A stretch of 64,000 nt of DNA from Bacillota bacterium (lineage in GTDB: Bacteria > Bacillota > Clostridia > Oscillospirales > Ruminococcaceae): assembly GCA_023440965.1 (NCBI GenBank), contig JAEZRC010000004.1, positions 1 to 64,000 of the forward strand, in the 5' to 3' direction. Below, piece by piece: positions 8,360 to 18,203 of this stretch (the stretch's first letter is position 1; the number at the start of each line of letters is the position of its first letter). Under the pieces are notes generated by a model. That model saw only the letters and a program-made list of their open reading frames with translations. It did not search any database and was not told where the DNA came from. Position numbers and translations under genes: made by a program.

Positions 8360-9658
8360 ATGAAATCTGTATGGTCTGATGAATCAGATAAAAATGTATT
8401 TGATAGCCTTAAAGAAGATATAAAAACTGATGTATTAATAATAGGCGGTGGAATGTCCGGAGTACTTACAGCATATTTACTAGAAAAGGCAGGCATTAAC
8501 TATGCACTTGTTGAAGCCGACCGAATAGGCAATGGGATTACAAAAAACACAACAGCTAAAATTACCTCACAGCATGGTCTGATTTATGATAAATTAATTA
8601 GATATTTTGGGGAAGAAAAAGCAAAGATGTACCTTGATGCAAATCAAGAAGCATTGAATAAATACAGAACCCTTTGCAAGGAAATAAAATGTGATTTTGA
8701 AGATAAAGATTCATATGTATATTCTCGTTCTGATATAATAAAAGTTAAAAAAGAAATAATAGCTTTAGAAAAATTAGGATTTGATGCTGAGTATTGTAGC
8801 GAAATTTCATTACCTATTTCAATAGTAGGGGCTGTTAAATTCAAAAATCAAGCGCAATTTAATCCATTAAAATTTATTTTAGGTATTTCAAAAGGGCTAA
8901 ATATTTTTGAAAAAACAAAAGTACTGGAAATAAAAGATCATTTAGTTGTTACATCAAATGGCAATATTAAAGCAAATAAAATAATTGTCACAACTCATTT
9001 TCCTTTTATAAATAAACATGGATTATATTTTATAAAAATGTATCAGCATCGTTCATATGTAATTGCTTATCAAAATGCTCCAGATATCAATGGAATGTAT
9101 GTCGATGAAGCAAAAAAAGGAATGTCATTCAGAAATTATAATAGCCTTCTATTAATAGGTGGAGGCGATCATCGTACAGGTAAAAATGGTGGAAACTTTA
9201 AAGAAATTGAAAGTTTTACCCAGATGCATGTTCAAAATTCAAAAGAAAAATCTAGATGGGCAACGCAGGATTGTATGACTCTTGATGGTGTCCCATATAT
9301 TGGTGCTTATTCAAACGGTACAAATGATTTATATGTGGCAACTGGATTTAATAAATGGGGAATGACATCATCTATGGTTTCAGCGAAGATATTATCAGAT
9401 ATGGTGCAAGGCAAAAATAATCAATATGCACCAGTGTTTTCTCCATCAAGGTCTATTTTGAGACCTCAGTTATTAGCAAATATGTTTGAAGCTATAATAA
9501 GCATAATTAATCCGTCAAAGAAACGATGTCCACACTTAGGATGTGCACTTAAGTGGAATAAAGTGGAGCATACATGGGACTGCCCTTGTCATGGTTCTCG
9601 TTTTCGAAAGGATGGTAAACTTATAGATAATCCTTCAACAGGAGATTTAAAGAAATAA
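8360..9658 (+). CDS. FAD-dependent oxidoreductase with C-terminal Rieske domain
   Basis: A 432-aa protein. The N-terminal DAO-type flavin domain has the dinucleotide fold VLIIGGGMSGVLTAYLLEKAG (about residues 28-48). A Rieske [2Fe-2S] domain occupies the last 45 residues, with ligand boxes CPHLGC and CPCHG. The family oxidises amines or similar compounds with the iron-sulfur centre as electron relay; the substrate is unknown. The gene stands alone with its own terminator. The ribosome site (GAAGTGGG) is modest. Confidence 0.85.
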   Translation: MKSVWSDESDKNVFDSLKEDIKTDVLIIGGGMSGVLTAYLLEKAGINYALVEADRIGNGITKNTTAKITSQHGLIYDKLIRYFGEEKAKMYLDANQEALNKYRTLCKEIKCDFEDKDSYVYSRSDIIKVKKEIIALEKLGFDAEYCSEISLPISIVGAVKFKNQAQFNPLKFILGISKGLNIFEKTKVLEIKDHLVVTSNGNIKANKIIVTTHFPFINKHGLYFIKMYQHRSYVIAYQNAPDINGMYVDEAKKGMSFRNYNSLLLIGGGDHRTGKNGGNFKEIESFTQMHVQNSKEKSRWATQDCMTLDGVPYIGAYSNGTNDLYVATGFNKWGMTSSMVSAKILSDMVQGKNNQYAPVFSPSRSILRPQLLANMFEAIISIINPSKKRCPHLGCALKWNKVEHTWDCPCHGSRFRKDGKLIDNPSTGDLKK

Positions 9659-9671
9659 AAAGAGATATTAT

Positions 9672-9720
9672 AATTAAAATAATGCTGGTAACTTATTCAG
9701 TTACCAGCATTATTTTAATT
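9672..9720. terminator. Bidirectional terminator, perfect 21-bp stem
   Basis: Arms 9672-9692 and 9700-9720 are perfect inverted copies around the 7-nt loop TTATTCA, with AT-rich ends giving a T tract on either strand. It separates the convergent genes ending at 9658 and 9719. Confidence 0.85.
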
Positions 9721-10261
9721 ATAAAAGCCAAATATAAGCAAAAAGCCCTGCAAGCACAGATCCAATCAGATTGAAAAGCATATCTGTATTTGTGTCTATT
9801 AAACCTTTTTGGCTCTTGACAGGATTGCTTTTATCATGCATTGCTTCCAGTAGTTCAAAAAATACTCCTAATGTATTTCCAAGAAGAAAAATAAATATAG
9901 ATTGAAAAATTTTTGAACTATCTGTATTAATGTAATTATCAACTATACAATAAAAGAATAATGAAAAGGAAAATGAGCCAAACCCATGTAAGTATCTGTC
10001 GAAAGTGTTTGATTTAGTATAAAAGCTTAAATAATGCCCGACAAAACATGCAATGAAAATTGTTAGTATTGTCAAAAATATAATGTATGAAGGGATTTTT
10101 ATACTAAATAACAACATGCATATAAAAATAACTGAAAATGTTGCATAAGTTGATACTGCTGATTTCGCATATTCTTTTTCACCTCTATTAAATAACTTAA
10201 TGATAGAAAAGATACAGAATATAGAAAGAATAATAAAACAATAAATAATCCATGTGGCCAT
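9719..10261 (-). CDS. Multi-pass membrane protein, DUF2238/YjdF-like
   Basis: A 180-aa integral membrane protein with five or six hydrophobic helices. The pattern FDRYLHGFGSF in the middle, EAMHD and then GLIDTNTDMLFNLIGS near the end resembles the DUF2238 (YjdF) family, whose conserved acidic DT-x-x-DM motif is seen here. No biochemical role is established for the family. The stop codon lies inside the shared terminator. Confidence 0.6.
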   Translation of the reverse strand: MATWIIYCFIILSIFCIFSIIKLFNRGEKEYAKSAVSTYATFSVIFICMLLFSIKIPSYIIFLTILTIFIACFVGHYLSFYTKSNTFDRYLHGFGSFSFSLFFYCIVDNYINTDSSKIFQSIFIFLLGNTLGVFFELLEAMHDKSNPVKSQKGLIDTNTDMLFNLIGSVLAGLFAYIWLL

Positions 10262-10486
10262 AAAAAACCTCGCTTATTAATTCAATTTATTATTATTATA
10301 ATTTATCAATTAAATATTATACAGAATTAATTTGGTGATATAAATATTATTTCAAACCTTTCTGTACATAAGAATATCACAACAACAGCGATGACATAGG
10401 TAACGGTTAGTTTTGAGCCTAAAATAAAAGCAGTTCAGGTTAGGATCTAAAGGTATGGAGTAGTAAATCCTTTATATCTAGCAAAT

Positions 10487-12460
10487 CTATGCAAAAGCCT
10501 CCTCAATATTGTTTGTTGGAGGATAACAGGTTTTGTTGTCGCAAACAAAATAAGTTGTCTTTTCATCATTAATCCTATATTCCTCTGTCTGATTTTCAAG
10601 AATTGTTAAATTAATATTATCCCTTTTCTTTGAAATTATTAATTTAAAATCACTTTTTTCTGCCAGTACACAAACTATTTTTTTTGGCGGATACAAATAC
10701 ATCAGTACCGACAAAAGATAAAAGCAAAATCCAGCTGGATATTTTTCTGCTTGTCCTGCCATAAAAGCAAGCTGTTGTTCTGCTACTTCTACAAATAGCT
10801 CTTGAAGAGAAAGTGATGAAAGCTTTAAAAGATTATAGCACATTACTGAATTACCACTTGGAATTGCTCCGTCATAAGTCTCTTTTGGCTTTACTATTAG
10901 CTGTTCATTTTCATTTCCATATAAATAAAAACCACCGTTTTCTTTGTCATAAAAATTTTCTATCACTTTTTCTGTTAAAACTAGTGCTTTTTTAATATAT
11001 CTTTTTTCAAGGGTAGTTTCATACATATTTATTAACGCAAAAATATAAAAAGCATAATCATCAATAAAACCCTTACCCGACTTACTACCGTTTCTGTAAC
11101 TTACAAATAGAGTGTTTTTGTTTTCAGTTATGTTATCATCAATAAACTGACAAGCTTTTTGAGCTACCTGAAGATATTTTTCATCACCAAATGTTTTATA
11201 CATTAAGCAAAATGCAGAAATCATTAGGGCATTCCATGAAGTTAGGATTTTATCATCGAGATGAAGATTATTTCTTGACTTCCTATATTCATATAGTGAA
11301 GGCAGGCAATCGTCCAATGTATTATCTTCAATTTTATTGAAATCAACTTTTAATAGATTAGGTATATTTTTACCTTCAAAATCACCGTTTTTAGTTATAT
11401 CAAATCTTGAACAAAACTTTTCGCCTTTTTTCTGTCCCAAAACATTAAGAATTTCATCTTTGTCAAAGACATAATATTTCCCTTCAACTCCATCACTGTC
11501 AGCATCTTGTGCAGAATAAAAACCGCCTTGTTCATTTGTCATTTCATGCATTATATATTCAGCCGTCTTTACTGCAATATCTTTGTATAACTTTTTATTT
11601 GTTATGCTGAAAGCTTTTGTGTAAGCTAAAATCAGAAGTGCATTATCATAAAGCATTTTTTCAAAATGAGGAACGAGAAATTTTCTATCTGTTGAGTATC
11701 TTGAAAAACCATAACCTATATGGTCAAAAATTCCCCCTCGATACATTTGCATCAATGTGTTTTCAACCATATCAAGTATGCTTTTGTCATTATTTTTCTC
11801 ATAAGCATTCATTAAAAACAACAAATTATGCGGAGATGGGAATTTTGGCGCTGTTCCGAAGCCTCCGTAATTTTCATCATAGGTTTCTTTAAAATGTGTA
11901 ATAGCATCATTAATCATTGATTCATTTATTTCACCCACTGAATTCATATCACGGCTAATGTGCTTAATTATATCATCAGAAGAAGAAATCAATTTATTAC
12001 GGTTATCATTCCAGTTGCTTACAATAGCTGTAAGTAGTTCATTAAATCCAACTACTCCATACCTTGATTTAGGAGGAAAATATGTTCCTGCAAAAAAAGG
12101 CTTCTGTTCAGGTGTCATAAAAATACTCATTGGCCAACCACCACTTCCCGTAAAAGCCTGACAAACGCTCATATAAATGTTATCAATATCAGGACGTTCC
12201 TCTTTATCAACCTTTATGGAAATAAAATTTTTATTTAAGATGTAAGCTGTATCCTGATTCTCAAAGCTTTCATGAGCCATGACATGACACCAATGACAAG
12301 TGCTGTATCCAATACTTAAAAAAATAGGCTTATCTTCACTTTTTGCTTTATTAAAAGCTTCCTCGCCCCAAGAATACCAGTCAACTGAGTTTTGAGCGTG
12401 CTGTAATAAATATGGGCTGGTTTCATTAATTAGCTTATTATATTTTTTCAGAATGATCAC
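10487..12460 (-). CDS. YyaL-type thioredoxin-fold protein (DUF255)
   Basis: A 657-aa protein. The N-terminal DUF255 thioredoxin-like domain (about 1-165) has the motif STCHWCHVMAHESF. A long alpha/alpha-barrel region related to N-acylglucosamine 2-epimerases and six-hairpin glycosidases follows. The family (YyaL, human SPATA20) is widespread but its reaction is not known. The longest reading starts at GTG 12460. GAGGTGATC ends about 3 nt before an in-frame CTG at 12449-12451 (residue 4), so a CTG start is also possible. It is monocistronic. Confidence 0.85.
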   Translation of the reverse strand: MIILKKYNKLINETSPYLLQHAQNSVDWYSWGEEAFNKAKSEDKPIFLSIGYSTCHWCHVMAHESFENQDTAYILNKNFISIKVDKEERPDIDNIYMSVCQAFTGSGGWPMSIFMTPEQKPFFAGTYFPPKSRYGVVGFNELLTAIVSNWNDNRNKLISSSDDIIKHISRDMNSVGEINESMINDAITHFKETYDENYGGFGTAPKFPSPHNLLFLMNAYEKNNDKSILDMVENTLMQMYRGGIFDHIGYGFSRYSTDRKFLVPHFEKMLYDNALLILAYTKAFSITNKKLYKDIAVKTAEYIMHEMTNEQGGFYSAQDADSDGVEGKYYVFDKDEILNVLGQKKGEKFCSRFDITKNGDFEGKNIPNLLKVDFNKIEDNTLDDCLPSLYEYRKSRNNLHLDDKILTSWNALMISAFCLMYKTFGDEKYLQVAQKACQFIDDNITENKNTLFVSYRNGSKSGKGFIDDYAFYIFALINMYETTLEKRYIKKALVLTEKVIENFYDKENGGFYLYGNENEQLIVKPKETYDGAIPSGNSVMCYNLLKLSSLSLQELFVEVAEQQLAFMAGQAEKYPAGFCFYLLSVLMYLYPPKKIVCVLAEKSDFKLIISKKRDNINLTILENQTEEYRINDEKTTYFVCDNKTCYPPTNNIEEAFA

Positions 12461-12572
12461 CTCAAAAATATTATAAGCTAATTATTTTATAATATTAAAA
12501 CTAAATTCTTATTATGTATATGATGGATAAGTAAAAGTAGCAAAAACTTATTTCTTATTTATCTCTTTTCAA

Positions 12573-13559
12573 TTATAAATCTAATCCGAATTGAACCGCA
12601 ATCGAAACAACAGATATTGCAGTCCAACATATAAATCCAAGAATAATCGGCTTTAACCCATTTTTTATAAGTTTGATAATATTAGTATTTAATCCAATAG
12701 AAGCCATTGACATTACAATTATAAATTTACCTGACTGTGAGAGAAAATGCGTTATTGATGTTGGAACAGGCAGAAATGTTCTTATTACTGATGCTACTAT
12801 AAATCCTAACACAAACCAAGGAAAGATTTTAATAAAGCTGTAACTTGAACTTTTGTCTGTGCTCTTTTTTGAAGTGAGAAATGCAAGTACAAGTGTAATT
12901 GGAACAATCATCAATGTTCTTGTAAGCTTTACAATAACTGCAAGGTTACCTGCACTGTCACTAAATGCATATCCTGCCGCAACAACCGATGAAGTGTCAT
13001 TGACAGCCGTTCCAGCCCAAAGACCGAATGTGTGATCAGTCATACCAAGCAGATGTCCGAGGAAGGGAAATAGAAATGCTGCTATTACATTAAATAAAAA
13101 TATAGTTGATATTGAGCGAGCGATTTCATCATCTTTTGCTTTTATTACAGGTGCAGTTGCTGCAATTGCTGAACCACCACATATTGCTGAGCCAACACCA
13201 ATTAATGTTTTTGTATTAGAATCAAGCTTTAAAAGTTTACCAAACAGATATGCTGTTATGAACGCAGCCGATAAAGTAAAAATCATAAGAAGAAGCGTTT
13301 GCTTTCCGACTTTGAAGACATTGAATAAATTCATTTCAAAGCCAAGCAATATAATTGCGTACTGCAATAACTTTTTTGATGTGTATTTAATTCCTTCATC
13401 TAAAATAGCAGGACGTTTCCAGAATGCAATTATCATTCCGAACAACATACCGATAACTGAACTACCGATTATAGGAACTGCTTTTCCAATCAGCCAAGAC
13501 GGAACTGAAATAATTGCCGCCAATAAAATACCAGGGATTATATTTCTTATTGTTTTCAT
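12573..13559 (-). CDS. YeiH-family putative sulfate exporter (UPF0324)
   Basis: A 328-aa integral membrane protein with about ten hydrophobic helices. The conserved glycine-rich segment GVGSAICGGSAIAATAPVI and the segment WAGTAVNDTSSVVAAGYAFS are diagnostic of the YeiH/UPF0324 family. Members are proposed to export sulfate or related anions, and in several bacteria sit next to a divergent LysR regulator, as here. The ATG at 13559 is preceded by GGAGAG. Confidence 0.85.
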   Translation of the reverse strand: MKTIRNIIPGILLAAIISVPSWLIGKAVPIIGSSVIGMLFGMIIAFWKRPAILDEGIKYTSKKLLQYAIILLGFEMNLFNVFKVGKQTLLLMIFTLSAAFITAYLFGKLLKLDSNTKTLIGVGSAICGGSAIAATAPVIKAKDDEIARSISTIFLFNVIAAFLFPFLGHLLGMTDHTFGLWAGTAVNDTSSVVAAGYAFSDSAGNLAVIVKLTRTLMIVPITLVLAFLTSKKSTDKSSSYSFIKIFPWFVLGFIVASVIRTFLPVPTSITHFLSQSGKFIIVMSMASIGLNTNIIKLIKNGLKPIILGFICWTAISVVSIAVQFGLDL

Positions 13560-13604
13560 TAATATCTCTCCAAAATTATTCTTTATAAAAATTATACATC
13601 TTGA

Positions 13605-13632
13605 CTTATAATAAGTAAAATATTATTATAAG
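13605..13632. promoter_or_regulatory. Palindromic LysR operator candidate
   Basis: CTTATAATAA (13605-13614) and TTATTATAAG (13623-13632) are perfect inverted repeats 8 bp apart, in the gap between yeiH and its divergent LysR gene. This fits a LysR-family binding site. Confidence 0.6.
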
Positions 13633-13673
13633 ATAGATATAATAAGTAATTACTAATGTATGGAGTGATAAAT

Positions 13674-14546
13674 TTGACTCTCAGGCACTTTAAAATATTT
13701 ATTACTGTATGTGAAACAATGAATATGACACAGGCAGCAGAAAAGCTATATATTTCACAGTCTGCTGTAAGTCAAGCTATTTCTGATATGGAATCATATT
13801 ATGGGGTTAAGCTTTTTGAAAGGTTATCTAAAAAAATATTTCTAACAGTATCAGGAGAAAAGCTTTTAAGCTACTCAAGGCATATTACGAGTATGACTGA
13901 GGAGGCTGAATATGAAATGAAATCATTATCACAAAACGGACAGATAAGAATTGGGGCAAGTGTTACCGTCGGTTCAGCTGTTTTACCGCAAATAGTAAAA
14001 AACTTTTCAATGTTAAATAAAAATACTCAAATTTCAGTCGTCGAAGACAACACTTCGATAATTGAATCTATGATTTTAAACAATGAAATTGATATAGGCT
14101 TAGTTGAAGGTGAAATTGTTTCGTCAGATATTATAGTTAAGCCTTTTATGCAAGATGAATTAGTTTTAATAAGCGGAAAAGGTCATGCTTTCTCAGAAAA
14201 GCCATTAATAAATCCACAGGAACTTTCAAAAGAGAAATTTATTATTCGAGAAAAAGGAAGTGGAACAAGAAAGCTATTTGAAATAACAATGGCCGCTAAT
14301 AATATTAATTGGGAAGCCTCTTGGACATGTAATAATTCTGAGACAATAAAAAATGCTGTAATTAATAATCTTGGCATATCAGTTATTTCTAGAAAAAATA
14401 TTGAAAAGGAAATTGATGATAAAAAGCTTTTCATATCTAAAATTGAGGATATAGACTTCATACGTTATTTCAAAACTGCTTACCATAAAAACAAATACTT
14501 TACATCACAAATAAATCAGTTTATTGAATTCTTAACAATAAAATAA
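13674..14546 (+). CDS. LysR-family regulator of the YeiH transporter
   Basis: A 290-aa LysR regulator. The winged HTH (LRHFKIFITVCETMNMTQAAEKLYISQSAVSQAISDME) fills the first 60 residues. A periplasmic-binding-protein-like effector domain follows (about 90-285). I chose TTG 13674 because GGAGTG lies 6 nt upstream; the in-frame ATG at 13656 has no ribosome site. Divergence from yeiH and the palindrome between them suggest it controls that gene. The effector is unknown. Confidence 0.87.
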   Translation: MTLRHFKIFITVCETMNMTQAAEKLYISQSAVSQAISDMESYYGVKLFERLSKKIFLTVSGEKLLSYSRHITSMTEEAEYEMKSLSQNGQIRIGASVTVGSAVLPQIVKNFSMLNKNTQISVVEDNTSIIESMILNNEIDIGLVEGEIVSSDIIVKPFMQDELVLISGKGHAFSEKPLINPQELSKEKFIIREKGSGTRKLFEITMAANNINWEASWTCNNSETIKNAVINNLGISVISRKNIEKEIDDKKLFISKIEDIDFIRYFKTAYHKNKYFTSQINQFIEFLTIK

Positions 14547-14775
14547 TACACTTGGATGGTATACACATAATTCAATTAAAAATTCATATCGAAAAGTAGC
14601 AAATGCCTTAATTATCTATGTTTACAAAATGCATATATTAATAAGCATTTTATATTTGTATGTACTTTAATATGCAAAAATAAATTTTTGCTTTGTTAAA
14701 CTATCCATTATGTTTTTTACATAATAAAAAAGAAAAATTCAGAATAAGATTATTTATATTTTGGAAGGTGAGAAA

Positions 14776-15678
14776 ATGAAAATTACTATTAATAATTTTG
14801 AAAGCTTTATAGATGGATCGTGGGATTATTGTAAAGAAACAGAAAAACATACAGGTATACGTATCCGAGAAATAAACGGTGATATAGGTGGTGGAAGAGT
14901 ATCTGTTTCAGATATAGATGAATTAAAAAAATACCCCGATGCTAAAAATATTACTATATCAGGTTTGCATCAGGACACCTTTGAGTATTTTATAAAAACC
15001 TATGGTAAGCAGTTGAGAGCAATACGTTTTTTTAAGAATAAGTTAGTACACGACTGGTCATTACTTAGCTCTTTAACCAATCTTGAATTTATATATTATT
15101 TTCATAATCAGAGAATAACTCACTTTTGGGATATGTCTAACAATACAAGCCTTAAGGGTATTTGTATATCTGACTTTTCAAGACTAAAAAGTTTATCTGG
15201 CATTGAAACAGCACCGAATCTTGAATGGTTTTCCTTTCGTGATGGAATATGGGACAAAAATACAGTAGATTCTTATAAGTGGTTTGAAAACACAAATATT
15301 AAGTATCTTGATTTTGGTGCTAAAGGAATATTAGATACAGATATGTCGTTTTTATATAATACTCCTAAGTTAGAAGAATTTAATTTTCCGACAAATATGT
15401 TATCAACAGAAGAAGTAGCATGGATTTGCGCAAATTTCCCTCACTTGTCTGGTTATGCTTTAAGACCGTACAATGAAGTTGAATTAGAAGTAGAATCAAG
15501 TGAAAAAAACTCTCCTGCAGATGTAGATATGTGGTGTCAGATTGTAGGAAAACGCAAACCGTCTTTTTATTTGACAGGTAATGAAAAGCGACTTGAAAAA
15601 TATAAAGAAGATTTTGAACGTTTAAAAAGGCAATATAAAAACAAGACCTGGCTATGGCCTTTAATGGTTAAAAGATAA
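14776..15678 (+). CDS. Leucine-rich-repeat-like protein, function unknown
   Basis: A 300-aa soluble protein without signal peptide. From about residue 60 it shows irregular repeats of 20-25 residues with LRR-like spacing, such as LTNLEFIYY, NTSLKGICI, APNLEWFSF, NTNIKYLDF and TPKLEEFNF, pointing to a short LRR solenoid. The last 60 residues are basic and helical. GGAAGGTGAG precedes the ATG at 14776 by a few nt. It may be a protein-binding or immunity-type protein, but no partner toxin is nearby. Confidence 0.65.
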   Translation: MKITINNFESFIDGSWDYCKETEKHTGIRIREINGDIGGGRVSVSDIDELKKYPDAKNITISGLHQDTFEYFIKTYGKQLRAIRFFKNKLVHDWSLLSSLTNLEFIYYFHNQRITHFWDMSNNTSLKGICISDFSRLKSLSGIETAPNLEWFSFRDGIWDKNTVDSYKWFENTNIKYLDFGAKGILDTDMSFLYNTPKLEEFNFPTNMLSTEEVAWICANFPHLSGYALRPYNEVELEVESSEKNSPADVDMWCQIVGKRKPSFYLTGNEKRLEKYKEDFERLKRQYKNKTWLWPLMVKR

Positions 15679-15845
15679 GCCAAGTATTGCTCCAGAATAG
15701 GAAAGTTTTATACGACTGCATATTATCAGACCTATGTGAAGTATTGATAGAGATAACCAATAGTTTTAGAAAGTTATAGGAAATTAGCTAAGTTGCATAT
15801 ATCGCAGTTTTACTTTATTATAATTATATAATTTTTAAAATGTGC

Positions 15846-16517
15846 TTAATTTTCAATACTAATATCAATTTGTCCATTTGTAATAATTATTTTTTCATTT
15901 GCAAATGCAGCAACTGTAGGCGAATGCGTTACAATAATAACACATTTATTATGATTTTTAGCAAGGTCTGACAAGATATTTAATATACCTTCTTCAGTAA
16001 CGGAATCTAAGTTACCTGTTGGCTCATCTGCCAAAATAATATCAGGATTATATGATAATGCTCGTGCTATAGCAACTCTTTGCTGTTCGCCCCCTGATAA
16101 TTTTAAAACTCTGCGCTTAGCCATTACTTCATCAAATTCAACATCCATTAAAGCTTTATTTGCAACTTCATTTTTGTTTTTTATCTTTTTGCCAGAAACA
16201 TCAAGTGATAAAATTACATTTTCTTCTGCTGTAAGTTGTTGCAAAAGATTATATCCTTGAAAAACTACTCCGACCATCCTACTTCTATATTTAAACTTAT
16301 CAGTCTTTTTTATATCTTTTCCATCATATAATATTTTACCGTTTGTTGGGTTGGTTAAACCTGATAGCAATGATAATAGTGTAGTTTTCCCTGCTCCTGA
16401 TTTGCCTACGATTGCATATATTTTACCTTTTTCAAAATCAAAGTTTAAATTATCTAAAACTTTTTTCTTTGTTCCGTCATAAGAGTAAGACAATTTTTCA
16501 ATTCGTAAAATGCTCAT
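15846..16517 (-). CDS. ABC transporter ATP-binding protein (MacB/LolD type)
   Basis: A 223-aa ATPase. Walker A GKSGAGKTT, signature LSGGEQQR and Walker B ILADEPTGNLD are all intact. The DEPTGNLD form is typical of MacB/LolD/FtsE-like ATPases. It follows the FtsX-type permease by 13 nt, forming one transporter. With the upstream two-component system this is the common Firmicute layout for envelope stress or peptide-antibiotic response. Confidence 0.92.
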   Translation of the reverse strand: MSILRIEKLSYSYDGTKKKVLDNLNFDFEKGKIYAIVGKSGAGKTTLLSLLSGLTNPTNGKILYDGKDIKKTDKFKYRSRMVGVVFQGYNLLQQLTAEENVILSLDVSGKKIKNKNEVANKALMDVEFDEVMAKRRVLKLSGGEQQRVAIARALSYNPDIILADEPTGNLDSVTEEGILNILSDLAKNHNKCVIIVTHSPTVAAFANEKIIITNGQIDISIEN

Positions 16518-16530
16518 ATTTTTTCACTCC

Positions 16531-18093
16531 CTAATTTCTATTTGATAATATTTTTAATGGTTCATATCGTAGAATAAATCCTACTGAAGCACAACTGCTA
16601 ATTATAGTTAAGATCAATCCTATTCCAATTAATTCCATTACTACTTTAATATCAGTTGATGGTGAAATTGTTTCGATATAACTTACCTTAGTATTATTTC
16701 TTTGTCCCATCATGCCGCTTCCACCTTGAAAATCCATCCCTTGTCTTCCGAAATGCTGGTTTTGATTATCTTGTTGAGTTTGTGAAGATTTTATTTGATT
16801 ATCTAGTAAAGTATCCGCTGTTGGAGCTGATGCAATCGTACCAATTGATGTTCCAATTATTATTGAAGCAATAGTTACTATAAATAATTCTGTTATAAAC
16901 TGCATTGCAACCTTCCATTTTTTCATACCAATTGCAGTTAAAACTCCAACTTCGTATTTTCTTTCACGAATATTGAAAATATTAAGCACAATTAATATTA
17001 TTCCACCAATTAATAAAACTAACATTAAGAATACATTTGCAAACTTACTTAAATTTTTAATTGGGACTAAGCTTGCTTCATAATTTGATACGTCATTTGA
17101 ATTAACTATATAGTATTCTGATAATCCAAGCTTTGTAACATCAGTTTTGAAGCTTTCAAATTCTTGTACATTGAAAAATGTATATGTGCCTTTTTCTTGT
17201 ATTCTAAGAGCTGTAGTGGTTTCATTACCATTGCTATTTGTGCTTTTTATTGCATTAGTAGTAGAGTCTGAGGTTATTGATTCTAACGTTTTGAAGTTTG
17301 TGTAAATATAATTAGCGGGGTCTTGCGAGGTCGAAAATCTCATTTGATTGTCATCACTTGTACTGGTTGAACTCGCCTGGTAAATTCCTTTTATGTTCAG
17401 CTGGTATGTTTCTGTATCTAAATTAGGGTTTGTCAGTGTGATAGTATCACCAACTTTTAATTGATTGTAATTTGCAAGTGTATCACTTATTATACAAGTG
17501 TTATCGGCTTTGTCAAAAGTGAATATTTCACCATCTGAAATTGTATTTGTTCCATTTATAAAAGTAGTCATTGCGTTTTCACTGCTGTAACCGATTATTG
17601 TAAAATCACCTTGTTGCCCCATTCTTCCAAAGCCACTGCTAAAATCACCTTGCCTATTTGCATTTTGATTTGGTGCATTGTCAGTAGATGAAAAATCTGT
17701 TGAAGAGTCAGTGGTTGTATCAGTATCAGAATAAGGCTCAATGCCATCACCCTTTGATATCGAGCTTTGTAATGTATAGATGAACTCTTTAACATATTGT
17801 GATTTTGCATATTTTTGCATATCAGTAAGAGTAATTGCTGGGTACTGCGCAACCATATTTCTAAGAGCTGCTCTGTCTGTGCCTGCTTCACTTTGAAGTT
17901 TTTGCATATCAACTCCTATAGTTGCTGAAATCGATAAGCTATTAAGGTTGTCTGTTTCAGCTGTTTTTGCCGCTTGTTTAATTGATAAAGCTACACAGCT
18001 TGAAACGGCAATAACAAGAGTAATTATTCCAATTAAAGCATTTCTCCCTAAACTACGTGTAATATTTTTAAATGCATTTTTTATAATATACAT
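16531..18093 (-). CDS. ABC transporter permease (FtsX/MacB family)
   Basis: A 520-aa permease. An N-terminal TM helix (about 14-36) precedes a large extracellular domain (about 40-340) with a Ser/Thr/Asp-rich insert around 125-150. Three C-terminal TM helices (about 350-375, 400-425, 485-510) match the FtsX fold. A second low-complexity Q/N/G/M-rich stretch lies between the last two helices. It is translated with the ATPase. A promoter with TGTGA direct repeats precedes it, and a terminator separates it from the histidine kinase. Confidence 0.88.
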   Translation of the reverse strand: MYIIKNAFKNITRSLGRNALIGIITLVIAVSSCVALSIKQAAKTAETDNLNSLSISATIGVDMQKLQSEAGTDRAALRNMVAQYPAITLTDMQKYAKSQYVKEFIYTLQSSISKGDGIEPYSDTDTTTDSSTDFSSTDNAPNQNANRQGDFSSGFGRMGQQGDFTIIGYSSENAMTTFINGTNTISDGEIFTFDKADNTCIISDTLANYNQLKVGDTITLTNPNLDTETYQLNIKGIYQASSTSTSDDNQMRFSTSQDPANYIYTNFKTLESITSDSTTNAIKSTNSNGNETTTALRIQEKGTYTFFNVQEFESFKTDVTKLGLSEYYIVNSNDVSNYEASLVPIKNLSKFANVFLMLVLLIGGIILIVLNIFNIRERKYEVGVLTAIGMKKWKVAMQFITELFIVTIASIIIGTSIGTIASAPTADTLLDNQIKSSQTQQDNQNQHFGRQGMDFQGGSGMMGQRNNTKVSYIETISPSTDIKVVMELIGIGLILTIISSCASVGFILRYEPLKILSNRN

Positions 18094-18132
18094 TATTTAG
18101 ACCATCTCCTTTAATTTTGTATTTTAAGTATA

Positions 18133-18158
18133 ATTATAGCCTGTGATATTTTTGTGAG
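18133..18158 (-). promoter_or_regulatory. Regulated promoter of the ABC transporter with 11-bp direct repeats
   Basis: Read on the minus strand, two TCACA boxes (18153-18157 and 18142-18146) are spaced exactly 11 bp apart and lie 3 nt before a TATAAT -10 (18133-18138). There is no good -35. The same boxes occur three times before the response regulator gene. The layout fits activation by an OmpR-type regulator. Confidence 0.6.
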
Positions 18159-18164
18159 AAAATA

Positions 18165-18203
18165 AAAAGCTGCCTAACATAAAAATGTCAAGCAGCCTTT
18201 TAT
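18165..18203. terminator. Terminator between histidine kinase and ABC operon
   Basis: AGCTGCCTAACAT (18168-18180) pairs with ATGTCAAGCAGC (18185-18196) around a short A loop, with A/T tracts on both flanks. On the minus strand it ends the two-component transcript before the transporter promoter. Confidence 0.75.

Noticed and set aside
14776..15678. LRR-like protein as immunity partner of a toxin
   Set aside because: No toxin-like gene is adjacent and the flanking genes are unrelated regulators and transporters.
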